Positions 1 to 5,442 of a DNA stretch of 6,961 nt are shown here, one piece after another. The notes below the pieces were generated by a model that saw only the letters and a list, made by a program, of their open reading frames with translations, did not search any database and was not told where the DNA came from. The position numbers and the translations under genes are program-made. The stretch is from contig JAPHUG010000324.1 of NCBI GenBank assembly GCA_026197195.1, forward strand, positions 1 to 6,961, read 5' to 3'. Position 1 is the first letter of the stretch; each line of letters begins with the position of its first letter. The stretch is from Sedimenticola sp. (GTDB taxonomy: Bacteria > Pseudomonadota > Gammaproteobacteria > Chromatiales > Chromatiaceae).

Positions 1-480
1 CTGGGGCATGCCAGGCACCATCTCTGCGTCTGGGACGAACAGAGCCGTGGACTGTTTACGGGCGACACCTTCGGCATCTCCTATCGGGAACTGGACACCG
101 ATCAGGGGCCCTTTATGTTCCTCCCCTCAACCCCCATCGATTTTGATCCTGACGCCTGGCATGAAACACTCGACCGCCTTACCCAACTGAATCCCGAGCA
201 GGTCTACCTGACCCACTTCTGCCGTGTAGACCAGCCCGCTGTTCGGGCTAAAGTGCTGCATGCCGAGATTGATGCCTATGTCGAGATCGCCAAAGCGGCC
301 AAAGGAGACCAGCGGGAGCAGCAGATACAACAAGCCTTGACTGACTATTACCAGCGCGCGCTGAAGACCCATGGATCCACCCTCTCAAGTCAGGCGATCG
401 ATGAGGTACTTGGCATGGATATCGCGCTCTGCGCACAGGGACTGGACGTGTGGATGAAGCGACAGGAAAAGAAGCGGTAA
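1..480 (+). CDS. MBL-fold metallo-hydrolase, C-terminal part (5' end outside window)
   Basis: The reading frame is open from the left edge and gives the last 159 residues of a metallo-beta-lactamase-fold protein. The first visible residues, LGHARHHL, resemble the third metal-binding motif (His-3, with His-6 and His-7 nearby). LFTGDTFG carries the bridging Asp (Asp-22 of the fragment), and VYLTHF gives the last conserved His (His-72). The usual N-terminal HxHxDH motif must lie to the left of the window. After residue 85 comes a mostly helical tail rich in Gln, Lys and Glu, ending in a basic KRQEKKR. Family members hydrolyse ester, thioester or amide bonds using one or two metal ions, and I cannot name the substrate. 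No signal peptide can be judged because the start is missing. The next gene begins 6 nt after the stop, so the two are probably co-transcribed. The fold assignment is firm; the specific function is unknown. Confidence 0.85.
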   Translation: MGHARHHLCVWDEQSRGLFTGDTFGISYRELDTDQGPFMFLPSTPIDFDPDAWHETLDRLTQLNPEQVYLTHFCRVDQPAVRAKVLHAEIDAYVEIAKAAKGDQREQQIQQALTDYYQRALKTHGSTLSSQAIDEVLGMDIALCAQGLDVWMKRQEKKR

Positions 481-486
481 GGGCCT

Positions 487-858
487 GTGGAATTTTTCAG
501 ACAACTGGAGCAGAAATATCTGCCGGAGCAGATACAGGAACTCTGCACACTGGAACGCCTGCCGGAACTCTGTGACTCCATCGACAGCCTGCTGGAGCAT
601 CAGGGAGAGCAGGGCGAGATCTACTGCCTGTGGGGCCGATTCAAGATACATCGAGAACGGATCAAACAGGGCGTCCGCTTCTCTCTGCCAGGCTGCCCAA
701 ATGCGCTGACCTGGACCGTCACCGCCGAACCGGAGTCCTTGGTGATCCACTGCACCATCAATCGCAGCGAACATGATCCCGATTTCATTGAATCAATTGA
801 TCAGTTTGTCGATGACTGGCTCAACGGCCTGGAGCGAAATCTCACCCGGGGATCGTGA
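487..858 (+). CDS. Conserved-looking hypothetical protein, 123 aa, GTG start
   Basis: I do not recognise the family. The start is taken as GTG at 487 because no ATG lies near the beginning of the frame, and a TAAGGG sequence that includes the upstream stop codon sits just before it as a plausible ribosome binding site. The protein is acidic and soluble, with no signal peptide or membrane segment. Residues 1-40 look helical (FFRQLEQKYLPEQIQEL and a Leu-rich stretch). Residues 42-92 look like beta strands (EIYCLWGRFKIHRERIKQGVRFSL, then LTWTVTAEP and SLVIHCTIN). Residues 98-118 form a final acidic amphipathic helix containing FVDDWLNGLE. It follows the MBL-fold gene by 6 nt, which suggests a shared transcript and possibly a related role. 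It converges on the minus-strand regulator gene with only 2 bp between stop codons. Confidence 0.75.
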   Translation: MEFFRQLEQKYLPEQIQELCTLERLPELCDSIDSLLEHQGEQGEIYCLWGRFKIHRERIKQGVRFSLPGCPNALTWTVTAEPESLVIHCTINRSEHDPDFIESIDQFVDDWLNGLERNLTRGS

Positions 859-860
859 AC

Positions 861-1259
861 CTAATTCAGCTTTGGGCTGTTCAGTTCCCAGCAGAAGGTA
901 CAATCCAGTTCCGCCAGGACCTGCTCCAGTCCATCCTCACCCTGTTCAAGAATCAGTGCCAACGGCTCCTGCCCCAAACGCCGGTGCTTTTGCCGCAACC
1001 AACGCGCACCCATGGTGGGGTTGGTGGGATAACTGGTATGCAGCGCCTCGGCTATGCGCCGCACATAAGAAGCACGCCGCTGGATATCAGGGTCATCAGG
1101 AAGGGATTCATTCTGACCCAACCGAGTGAGCTTGCGGAGTCGTGTCTCCGGCAGACCCAGGACAAAACAGACCTGCTCCACTCCCAATCGCCAGCCCCGC
1201 AAGATCTCCATTGTCTGCTGGGTCTTGTATAACGTTTGATTCATGGATACTGCACTCAT
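861..1259 (-). CDS. Xre/MbcA/ParS-type (DUF2384) DNA-binding regulator / antitoxin-like protein
   Basis: This 132-aa protein has the layout of the Xre/MbcA/ParS antitoxin family. A helix-turn-helix-like N-terminal half (about residues 14-48, WRLGVEQVCFVLGLPETRLRKL) is followed by the toxin-binding domain (about 60-120). Recognisable there are the helical RRASYVRRIAEALHTSYP, then MGARWLRQKHRRLGQEPLALIL and a C-terminal helix DGLEQVLAELD, matching the family pattern of an 'ALH..FP' helix, a 'WL......lg...PL.ll' core and a final helix. In known pairs such proteins neutralise a RES-domain NAD-degrading toxin and repress their own promoter. Here no RES-type gene is adjacent: the upstream neighbour on the same strand is an unrelated 148-aa protein, and downstream is a convergent gene. 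It may therefore be a solitary regulator. The ATG at 1259 is chosen over ATG 1244 because GGGAGG lies 7 nt upstream of it. The family call is from motif recognition, not a search. Confidence 0.75.
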   Translation of the reverse strand: MSAVSMNQTLYKTQQTMEILRGWRLGVEQVCFVLGLPETRLRKLTRLGQNESLPDDPDIQRRASYVRRIAEALHTSYPTNPTMGARWLRQKHRRLGQEPLALILEQGEDGLEQVLAELDCTFCWELNSPKLN

Positions 1260-1266
1260 GAAACAA

Positions 1267-1272
1267 CCTCCC
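1267..1272 (-). promoter_or_regulatory. Strong ribosome binding site of the Xre/ParS-like gene
   Basis: On the minus strand this reads GGGAGG, 7 nt before the ATG at 1259-1257. It decides the start over the second in-frame ATG at 1244-1242, and it is one of the better Shine-Dalgarno matches in the window. Confidence 0.7.
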
Positions 1273-1293
1273 GTTATCTTTAATTACTTAGTT

Positions 1294-1332
1294 ATTTAGT
1301 AGGTTATTAGTGTATCACTAAATCATTATCAA
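1294..1332 (-). promoter_or_regulatory. Probable promoter and autoregulatory operator of the Xre/ParS-like gene
   Basis: The 76-bp AT-rich spacer upstream of the regulator gene holds a perfect dyad, TTAGTG-TAT-CACTAA (1307-1321). It also holds a wider inverted repeat, ATTTAGT (1294-1300) with ACTAAAT (1317-1323). A further TTAGT copy lies at 1288-1292, in the same orientation as those at 1296-1300 and 1307-1311. On the minus strand the dyad contains TGATACACT, an extended -10-like sequence (TGn plus a 4/6 match to TATAAT). TTGATA lies further upstream (1332-1327 on the minus strand), at 17 bp from an alternative, weaker -10 TAATAA (1309-1304). Repeats overlapping the promoter are what a self-repressing Xre-family regulator would bind. 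The dyad is seen directly; its use as operator is inference. Confidence 0.45.
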
Positions 1333-1335
1333 TGC

Positions 1336-1782
1336 TCAGCTAAAGATGCGCGACCACCAGCGACGGCGATTATTAGGCAACACACGGGTTGACGGGATAT
1401 CGCAGGGAACGATTTTACTGAGAACCCAGCCAGGCAATGGCGGGTTGTGGCTAAAGCCACAGGAGACACCCAGATTGTGGGGATCGTAGATCTTAATGAA
1501 GTCAGGTTTTTTCAAATCATCGGCATAAACAATACCGCAGTACGTTTCATCGTGCTCCCGGTGGAGAAAGTCGTCCATTTCATCCACAAATCGCTCCAGA
1601 TCCTTTACCGACACCGGCCGATCCGGCAGCACCTCACCGATCGCATAGATATACCAGCCCTCTTCAGCCTGCGCCAAGACCGCACTCCAGAGCTGATCAA
1701 GCTGGGGCCAGCGAAGGGCCGAAGTAAAACTGCCATTAAATGCAGATATAAATTCCTCTGAATCTTGCGACATACTACTCAT
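1336..1782 (-). CDS. Hypothetical protein, 148 aa, with Trp-rich basic C-terminus
   Basis: I do not recognise a named family. The protein appears cytoplasmic, with no signal peptide or membrane helix. Residues 9-40 look helical (EEFISAFNGSFTSALRW, then LDQLWSAVLAQAE). The middle has features typical of a compact alpha/beta fold: WYIYAIGEVLP (43-53), an acidic helix DLERFVDEMDDFLHREHDE (61-79), YCGIVYADD (81-89), and DFIKIYDPHNLGVSCGFSHNPPLPGWVLS (94-122). There are three cysteines (82, 108, 127). The tail NNRRRWWSRIF (137-147) is basic and aromatic and could contact a membrane or nucleic acid. ATG 1782 is the first start; ATG 1773 is also possible, and neither has a clear ribosome binding site. 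It lies 76 bp upstream of the Xre/ParS-like gene on the same strand, but lacks the sequence character of a RES toxin. Confidence 0.7.
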   Translation of the reverse strand: MSSMSQDSEEFISAFNGSFTSALRWPQLDQLWSAVLAQAEEGWYIYAIGEVLPDRPVSVKDLERFVDEMDDFLHREHDETYCGIVYADDLKKPDFIKIYDPHNLGVSCGFSHNPPLPGWVLSKIVPCDIPSTRVLPNNRRRWWSRIFS

Positions 1783-1839
1783 CGACCGGGTGAAAAACCT
1801 TTGGCCCCTGAGTTTCCCACAGCCACCTGTTTTTTTGTA

Positions 1840-1868
1840 ATTAAAATGTATGAATGGACTATAAGTAA
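1840..1868 (-). promoter_or_regulatory. Candidate sigma-70 promoter for the 148-aa protein gene
   Basis: On the minus strand TTACTT (1868-1863, 4/6 to TTGACA) is separated by 17 bp from TTTAAT (1845-1840, 5/6 to TATAAT). This places the transcript start about 50 nt before the ATG at 1782. The spacer is AT-rich here and divergent to purC, so a promoter is expected; the exact boxes are only a motif match. Confidence 0.35.
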
Positions 1869-1870
1869 TG

Positions 1871-1893
1871 GCGGAACACAGGGTATAATCCGC
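1871..1893 (+). promoter_or_regulatory. Probable purC promoter -10 (TATAAT) within a small inverted repeat
   Basis: A perfect TATAAT stands at 1884-1889, 35 nt before the purC ATG, giving a short leader of about 30 nt. No convincing TTGACA-like box is found 16-18 bp upstream, so activation or a weak -35 is possible. The -10 is partly enclosed by an inverted repeat, GCGGA (1871-1875) and TCCGC (1889-1893), which could be a regulator site, though 5-bp arms are easily due to chance. I see no clear match to the E. coli PurR box. Confidence 0.5.
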
Positions 1894-1924
1894 CTCTTTT
1901 CAGTCACCAAGTTTCACTAAGATT

Positions 1925-2818
1925 ATGAGCCAAGCTGACGCATTGTTTGAAACCGAACTACCCCACCTGAAACTGTTGAACCGTGGAAAGGTGCGCGACA
2001 TCTTCGATATTGATGAAGATCATATGCTGATCGTGGCCAGTGATCGCCTGTCCGCCTTTGACGTGGTGCTGCCTCAACCGATCCCAGGCAAGGGAGAAGT
2101 ACTGACCCGTGTGGCCAATTTCTGGTTCAGTCGGACCGGGAATATCCTGCCCAACCATCTTTCTGATCTCCCCCTGGAGCAGGTGGTTCCTGATCCCGCA
2201 CAACGGGCCATGCTCGGCGACCGTGCGATTGTGGTGCGCAAGCTCAAGCCACTGCCGATAGAGGCGATCGTCCGCGGTTATATCATCGGATCAGGCTGGA
2301 AGGATTACCAGAAGACCGGCGAAGTCTGTGGTATCAAGCTGACCGAGGGACTTCGTCAAGCCGACAAACTGCCTGAGCCCATCTTCACGCCCTCTTCGAA
2401 GGCAGAAGTCGGGGATCACGATGAGAACATCAGTTTTCAGCAGATGATTGATCTGATCGGACAGGAGCTTGCAGAGCAGGTACGTGATGTCAGTCTGCGG
2501 ATTTATACCGAATGTGCCGATTTTGCACTGCAAAAAGGGATCATCATCGCAGATACCAAGTTTGAGTTCGGCCAGGACAGTGAAGGCCAGCTCTACCTGA
2601 TCGATGAAGTGCTGACACCCGACTCATCACGCTTCTGGCCCGCTGACCAGTATCAGCCAGGCATAAGCCCTCCAAGTTTCGACAAGCAGTTCGTGCGTGA
2701 CTACCTTGAGACGCTGGACTGGGACAAGACCCCTCCCGGCCCCGAACTGCCGGAAGAGGTGATCAAGCGTACCTCAGAGAAATATCATGAAGCGGAAAGT
2801 ATCCTGACTGGACGCTGA
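1925..2818 (+). CDS. purC: Phosphoribosylaminoimidazole-succinocarboxamide (SAICAR) synthase
   Basis: PurC catalyses the ATP-dependent joining of CAIR and aspartate to give SAICAR in de novo purine synthesis, in the cytoplasm. The 297-aa product covers the whole family. GKVRDIF (21-27) is the N-terminal nucleotide-binding strand-turn, followed by [25 protein letters not shown] (37-61). RGYIIGSGW (117-125) and [17 protein letters not shown] (154-170) are the substrate-binding signatures. IADTKFEFG (208-216) and [12 protein letters not shown] (227-238) are the C-terminal catalytic and metal-binding motifs. At 297 aa it belongs to the longer, yeast Ade1-like form rather than the roughly 237-aa E. 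coli form; the extra length is seen in the insert around 140-160 and the C-terminal tail. ATG 1925 has only a weak TAAGA upstream, but the N-terminus fits the family. It seems to be a single-gene unit with its own promoter. Confidence 0.97.
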   Translation: MSQADALFETELPHLKLLNRGKVRDIFDIDEDHMLIVASDRLSAFDVVLPQPIPGKGEVLTRVANFWFSRTGNILPNHLSDLPLEQVVPDPAQRAMLGDRAIVVRKLKPLPIEAIVRGYIIGSGWKDYQKTGEVCGIKLTEGLRQADKLPEPIFTPSSKAEVGDHDENISFQQMIDLIGQELAEQVRDVSLRIYTECADFALQKGIIIADTKFEFGQDSEGQLYLIDEVLTPDSSRFWPADQYQPGISPPSFDKQFVRDYLETLDWDKTPPGPELPEEVIKRTSEKYHEAESILTGR

Positions 2819-2828
2819 GCTCACGATC

Positions 2829-2917
2829 AGCGCGGATTTCGGGTTGCCGGAATCCACGCTGTGAATAGCTCACCCCTATAGCTATTCAGCCCTGGTAGGG
2901 CGTGACGTGGTTGCCAC
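2829..2917 (+). other. Array of four consecutive potential hairpins between purC and the glutaredoxin gene
   Basis: Nearly every base of this spacer can pair locally. Hairpin 1 (2829-2860) has stem segments AGCG/CGCT, GGATT/AATCC and CGG/CCG, with one C-A mismatch, one T-G wobble and a GTTG loop. Hairpin 2 (2862-2888) is a perfect 9-bp stem, TGAATAGCT/AGCTATTCA, with a 9-nt loop. Hairpin 3 (2889-2901) is GCCCT-GGT-AGGGC and directly abuts hairpin 2. Hairpin 4 (2907-2917) is GTGG-TTG-CCAC and ends at the base before the ATG. None is followed by a T-tract, so a standard intrinsic terminator for purC is not supported. Possible roles are transcript 3'-end stabilisation, a REP-like element, or control of glutaredoxin translation. 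Pairing is seen in the sequence; any role is inference. Confidence 0.5.
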
Positions 2918-3175
2918 ATGAAAAAGAGACAGACACGAATCACCCTCTACAGCTCCCGCAACTGCAGCTACTGCAGACGGGCCAAGAGCTATCTACAGCA
3001 AAATCACATCCCTTTTTCAGAGCAGGATGTAGAACGCAACAAACGGGCACAGCTCGATTTCATGCGTGCCGGCGGCCGCGGTGTTCCACTCATCGTGATT
3101 GGCGATCAAGCCGTTCAGGGGTTTGAACCCCGGCAATTACAAAAGGCACTTCGTCAGGCCGGTTTCGATGTCTGA
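2918..3175 (+). CDS. Glutaredoxin-family thiol-disulfide oxidoreductase, 85 aa
   Basis: This is a small cytoplasmic thioredoxin-fold protein. ITLYSSRNCSYC (8-19) forms the first strand and the active-site CxxC motif, Cys-16-Ser-Tyr-Cys-19, so both redox cysteines are present (dithiol type). GVPLIVIGD (55-63) contains the conserved cis-proline (Pro-57), and VQGFEPRQLQKAL (66-78) is the usual glycine turn and last helix. The length of 85 aa is normal for a short glutaredoxin or NrdH-like protein. Such proteins reduce protein disulfides or mixed glutathione disulfides; the actual reductant and target cannot be read from the sequence. ATG 2918 is the only ATG start, since an in-frame stop lies at 2903-2905. 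No Shine-Dalgarno sequence precedes it; instead a small hairpin ends at the ATG. Its stop codon lies inside the start of srkA (8-nt overlap), pointing to coupled translation. Confidence 0.92.
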   Translation: MKKRQTRITLYSSRNCSYCRRAKSYLQQNHIPFSEQDVERNKRAQLDFMRAGGRGVPLIVIGDQAVQGFEPRQLQKALRQAGFDV

Positions 3176-4154
3176 GCCAGACACACCCTATGCCAGCCTG
3201 ACACCGGAAACCATTCTCCAAGCCATCGAATCCGTGGGTTACCAACCAAGCGGCGGTATGCTGGCGCTCAACAGCTATGAGAACCGGGTCTACCAGATAG
3301 GCATGGAAGAGGCCGAGCCACTTGTCGCCAAATTTTATCGTCCAGAGCGATGGGCAAGCGCGTCGATCCTGGAAGAACACCAGTTCAGCCTCGCCCTGGC
3401 AGAGAATGAGCTACCGGTGATTGCCCCGCTGGTCGATTCAAAGGGAGAGACCCTGCATACCTACCAAGACTACCGGTTTGCCCTGTTCCCCAGGCGTGGT
3501 GGTCGCTGGCCTGAGTTGGATAATCCGGACAATCTGGAGTGGATAGGCCGGTTTATTGCCCGCATCCATCAGTTAGGTTCCGTCAAACCCTTCCTTTCTC
3601 GAGCTGCTATCGATCCTGAGAGAATGGGGCGTGACTCTGCCGAGTACCTGCTCAGCCACCAGTTCATACCGCTGGAACTGGAATCGGGCTATCAACGAAT
3701 TACAGAATCACTGCAAAAAACGATTGATGAGCTCTTCACCTCCACCCAGTACAAGAAAATCCGTCTTCACGGCGACTGCCACCCGGGCAATATTCTCTGG
3801 ACTGACCGAGGCCCCCACTTTGTGGACATGGATGACTGTCAGACAGGTCCTGCCATACAGGACTTATGGATGCTGCTCTCGGGTGATCGCCAGGAGATGG
3901 CACTACAGCTCAGTTATATTCGGGAGGGCTATGAGACCTTTCGTTCGCTGGACACCCAGGAGATCGCCCTGATTGAACCCCTACGCTCACTGCGTATGAT
4001 TCACTATGCCGCCTGGCTGGCCAGGCGCTGGACCGACCCTGCCTTCCCAAACGCCTTTCCCTGGTTTAACAGCCACCAGTATTGGCAGGAGCATCTGCTC
4101 CAACTGGAACAGCAACTCCATTCACTGGAGGGGCCACCACTGCCTATCTATTAA
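3168..4154 (+). CDS. srkA: Stress response serine/threonine protein kinase SrkA (YihE family)
   Basis: The product is 328 aa, the same length as E. coli SrkA/YihE, an aminoglycoside-phosphotransferase-like kinase that protects cells under envelope and oxidative stress and counters MazEF-linked death. LNSYENRVYQIG (34-45) is the nucleotide-binding loop, with PLVAKFYRPERW (51-62) carrying the ATP lysine Lys-55. FALFPRRGGR (104-113) is the hinge region. RLHGDCHPGNILW (199-211) is the catalytic loop, with Asp-203 and Asn-208. FVDMDDCQTGPAIQDLWMLLSG (218-239) supplies the metal-binding Asp pair and the family's typical PA.QDLWM segment. The start is placed at ATG 3168: an ATG at 3099 would add 23 residues unlike the family and overlap most of the glutaredoxin C-terminus. 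ATG 3168 overlaps the glutaredoxin stop by 8 nt, with no strong ribosome binding site of its own. Transcription probably ends at the terminator 17 bp beyond the stop. Confidence 0.95.
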   Translation: MSEPDTPYASLTPETILQAIESVGYQPSGGMLALNSYENRVYQIGMEEAEPLVAKFYRPERWASASILEEHQFSLALAENELPVIAPLVDSKGETLHTYQDYRFALFPRRGGRWPELDNPDNLEWIGRFIARIHQLGSVKPFLSRAAIDPERMGRDSAEYLLSHQFIPLELESGYQRITESLQKTIDELFTSTQYKKIRLHGDCHPGNILWTDRGPHFVDMDDCQTGPAIQDLWMLLSGDRQEMALQLSYIREGYETFRSLDTQEIALIEPLRSLRMIHYAAWLARRWTDPAFPNAFPWFNSHQYWQEHLLQLEQQLHSLEGPPLPIY

Positions 4155-4171
4155 CTTTTTCAGCGCACCAT

Positions 4172-4207
4172 AAAAAAACCGGCTATCTCTATCTAGCCGG
4201 TTTTTTT
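4172..4207. terminator. Bidirectional intrinsic terminator between srkA and the chemoreceptor gene
   Basis: A 7-bp GC-rich stem, CCGGCTA (4179-4185) with TAGCCGG (4194-4200) and an 8-nt loop, is flanked by seven A on the left and seven T on the right. It therefore works as a stem plus T-tract on both strands. It lies 17 bp after the srkA stop and 19 bp after the end of the convergent chemoreceptor gene, exactly where a shared terminator is needed. Confidence 0.95.
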
Positions 4208-4226
4208 GATTGAGCGATAGGGATCA

Positions 4227-5330
4227 TCAACCCATTCGATTAGCGTCTTCTTCTACCTTATCCAGCATCTCAAACACCTTTTTGCTGTTCTCTTCCATGA
4301 CAGTGAATGCCTGCATCAAGGCCGGGTAGTTACGCTTTTCTGTACCAAGTAATTCAAACACGCCCTTGGTGCCCTGGTGCACTACAGAGTGTGGTTGTTC
4401 TATACCATGATAATGATTTGAGTGTGAGAAATAATCCTTACCCTCACCTTCGTAATACCATTTACCCAATCGACAGTTGTGGTGATCAACAAAATCAAAT
4501 GCCGGTTCGTTCATATTCACAGAGAGGTAGGTATTCACCTTCCAAAGGACGTGATCCAGCTTCGCCAGACTCATGAATACACTATCGGTCATCACCGTTA
4601 CATCGGTGAAGTAGGACTTCACCCCTTCACCCATCTCAGTCAGGTTGTTCTGGAAACCGGTTACGGCGGCCGACACTTTTCCAACCTTGTCGATCACTTG
4701 GGTCGATGCAGCTGAAACAGATTTCACATTGTCCTGCATCGCCTGAATAACGTCATTGATTTCGGTAATGGCTGACTGGGTTTTGTCCGCAAGACCGCGC
4801 ACTTCATCCGCTACAACCGCAAAACCTCTTCCTTGTTCACCGGCCCTGGCCGCTTCGATTGCGGCATTCAAGGCCAGAAGATTGGTCTGTTCCGCAATGC
4901 CCTTGATCAAGGCCAGAATAGAGCTGATCTCCCCCGCCCGTGAAGACATGCCCTCCACCGACTCACCTGATCGCCCTGACACCTCAGAGAGCCCATCCAG
5001 ATCCGTCATGATTTGGCCAATACTGCTTGAAAGCGTACTGAACTCGCTATTCAACTCACCAAATCCACTGAGCGAATGCTTGGCCGCGGTGACCGATTCA
5101 GCCAGGTTACCCTGTATATCGACCAGACCCGCCTTTACATTCTCATTCTCATAGCGCATCAGGCCGTCTAGTTGAGACTCCTGACCCTGAGAACCTTGAA
5201 GCCGCTGAAGCTCATCACGCTGTGCTTCCCTTTCACTTTTCAGCTGCGCAACCTCATCTTTCAGGCGCGCATTTTCCTGCTCTAACTCCATCAGCCGTTT
5301 TTTCTGTTCACCATTGCCAAAAAAAGCCAT
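4227..5330 (-). CDS. Soluble methyl-accepting chemoreceptor with C-terminal zinc-binding CZB domain
   Basis: The 367-aa product has no signal peptide or membrane helix, so it is a cytoplasmic receptor. Residues 8-46 form an acidic/basic coiled coil ([21 protein letters not shown]). Residues 65-225 are the antiparallel MCP signalling helices, with the highly conserved hairpin tip [41 protein letters not shown] at 145-185, which contacts CheA and CheW. Residues 255-365 form a CZB domain: LDHVLWK (258-264, His-260), CRLGKWYY (286-293, Cys-286) and HSVVH (314-318, His-314 and His-318). The 3-His/1-Cys spacing fits known CZB zinc sites. Related receptors (Helicobacter TlpD and other CZB proteins) respond to oxidants such as hypochlorous acid or to zinc through this Cys. 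There is no PAS or other input domain. The start at 5330 is supported by AGGGGG 5 nt upstream. It ends facing srkA across a shared terminator. Confidence 0.95.
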   Translation of the reverse strand: MAFFGNGEQKKRLMELEQENARLKDEVAQLKSEREAQRDELQRLQGSQGQESQLDGLMRYENENVKAGLVDIQGNLAESVTAAKHSLSGFGELNSEFSTLSSSIGQIMTDLDGLSEVSGRSGESVEGMSSRAGEISSILALIKGIAEQTNLLALNAAIEAARAGEQGRGFAVVADEVRGLADKTQSAITEINDVIQAMQDNVKSVSAASTQVIDKVGKVSAAVTGFQNNLTEMGEGVKSYFTDVTVMTDSVFMSLAKLDHVLWKVNTYLSVNMNEPAFDFVDHHNCRLGKWYYEGEGKDYFSHSNHYHGIEQPHSVVHQGTKGVFELLGTEKRNYPALMQAFTVMEENSKKVFEMLDKVEEDANRMG

Positions 5331-5335
5331 TCACA

Positions 5336-5341
5336 CCCCCT
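5336..5341 (-). promoter_or_regulatory. Ribosome binding site of the CZB chemoreceptor gene
   Basis: On the minus strand this reads AGGGGG, ending 5 nt before the ATG at 5330-5328. It is a purine-rich near-match to the Shine-Dalgarno core and supports that start. Confidence 0.6.
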
Positions 5342-5361
5342 GATTTCTCTCTCTGGCTTAA

Positions 5362-5393
5362 TAGTAGTAATTGCCAGTTACTGGTAGTAGTAA
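5362..5393. promoter_or_regulatory. Direct repeats around a palindrome upstream of the CZB chemoreceptor gene
   Basis: Two identical 9-mers, TAGTAGTAA at 5362-5370 and 5385-5393 (23 bp start to start), flank an 11-bp palindrome, CCAGT-T-ACTGG (5374-5384). Just beyond, ACTGTA occurs twice 7 bp apart (5411-5416 and 5418-5423). The block lies 32-63 bp upstream of the chemoreceptor start in a 112-bp spacer after the DUF58 gene. The 23-bp period (about two helical turns) suits a regulator binding on one DNA face. I find no convincing sigma-28 or sigma-54 promoter here, and only weak sigma-70 boxes, so the exact promoter stays open. Confidence 0.4.
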
Positions 5394-5442
5394 GATATAG
5401 CGTCAGATGCACTGTAAACTGTAGTGAAATTGCCGCCGTCTG

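Noticed and set aside
385..774. Minus-strand open frame of 129 codons
   Set aside because: It lies opposite the MBL-fold gene end and the 123-aa gene, shows no recognisable domain, and has a low-complexity, shadow-like composition.
855..1232. Plus-strand open frame of 125 codons opposite the Xre/ParS-like gene
   Set aside because: The minus-strand frame has clear family motifs and a strong ribosome binding site; this frame has neither.
1447..1761. Plus-strand open frame of 104 codons opposite the 148-aa protein
   Set aside because: It has no ribosome binding site or recognisable motif. The minus-strand frame is longer and has a protein-like composition, though with no known family this choice is less certain than the others.
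1336..1782. RES-domain toxin partner of the Xre/ParS-like protein
   Set aside because: The expected conserved Arg-Glu-Ser pattern and surrounding motifs of RES proteins are not visible in the 148-aa sequence.
2862..2901. Intrinsic terminator for purC
   Set aside because: The stems are real, but neither hairpin 2 nor hairpin 3 is followed by a T-tract, so they were listed as structured elements instead.
3099..3167. Upstream ATG extending SrkA by 23 residues
   Set aside because: It would overlap the glutaredoxin C-terminus by 77 nt, the added residues do not resemble SrkA, and ATG 3168 gives exactly the usual 328-aa length.
4756..5154. Plus-strand open frame of 132 codons inside the chemoreceptor region
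   Set aside because: It is the antisense shadow of the highly conserved MCP signalling hairpin.
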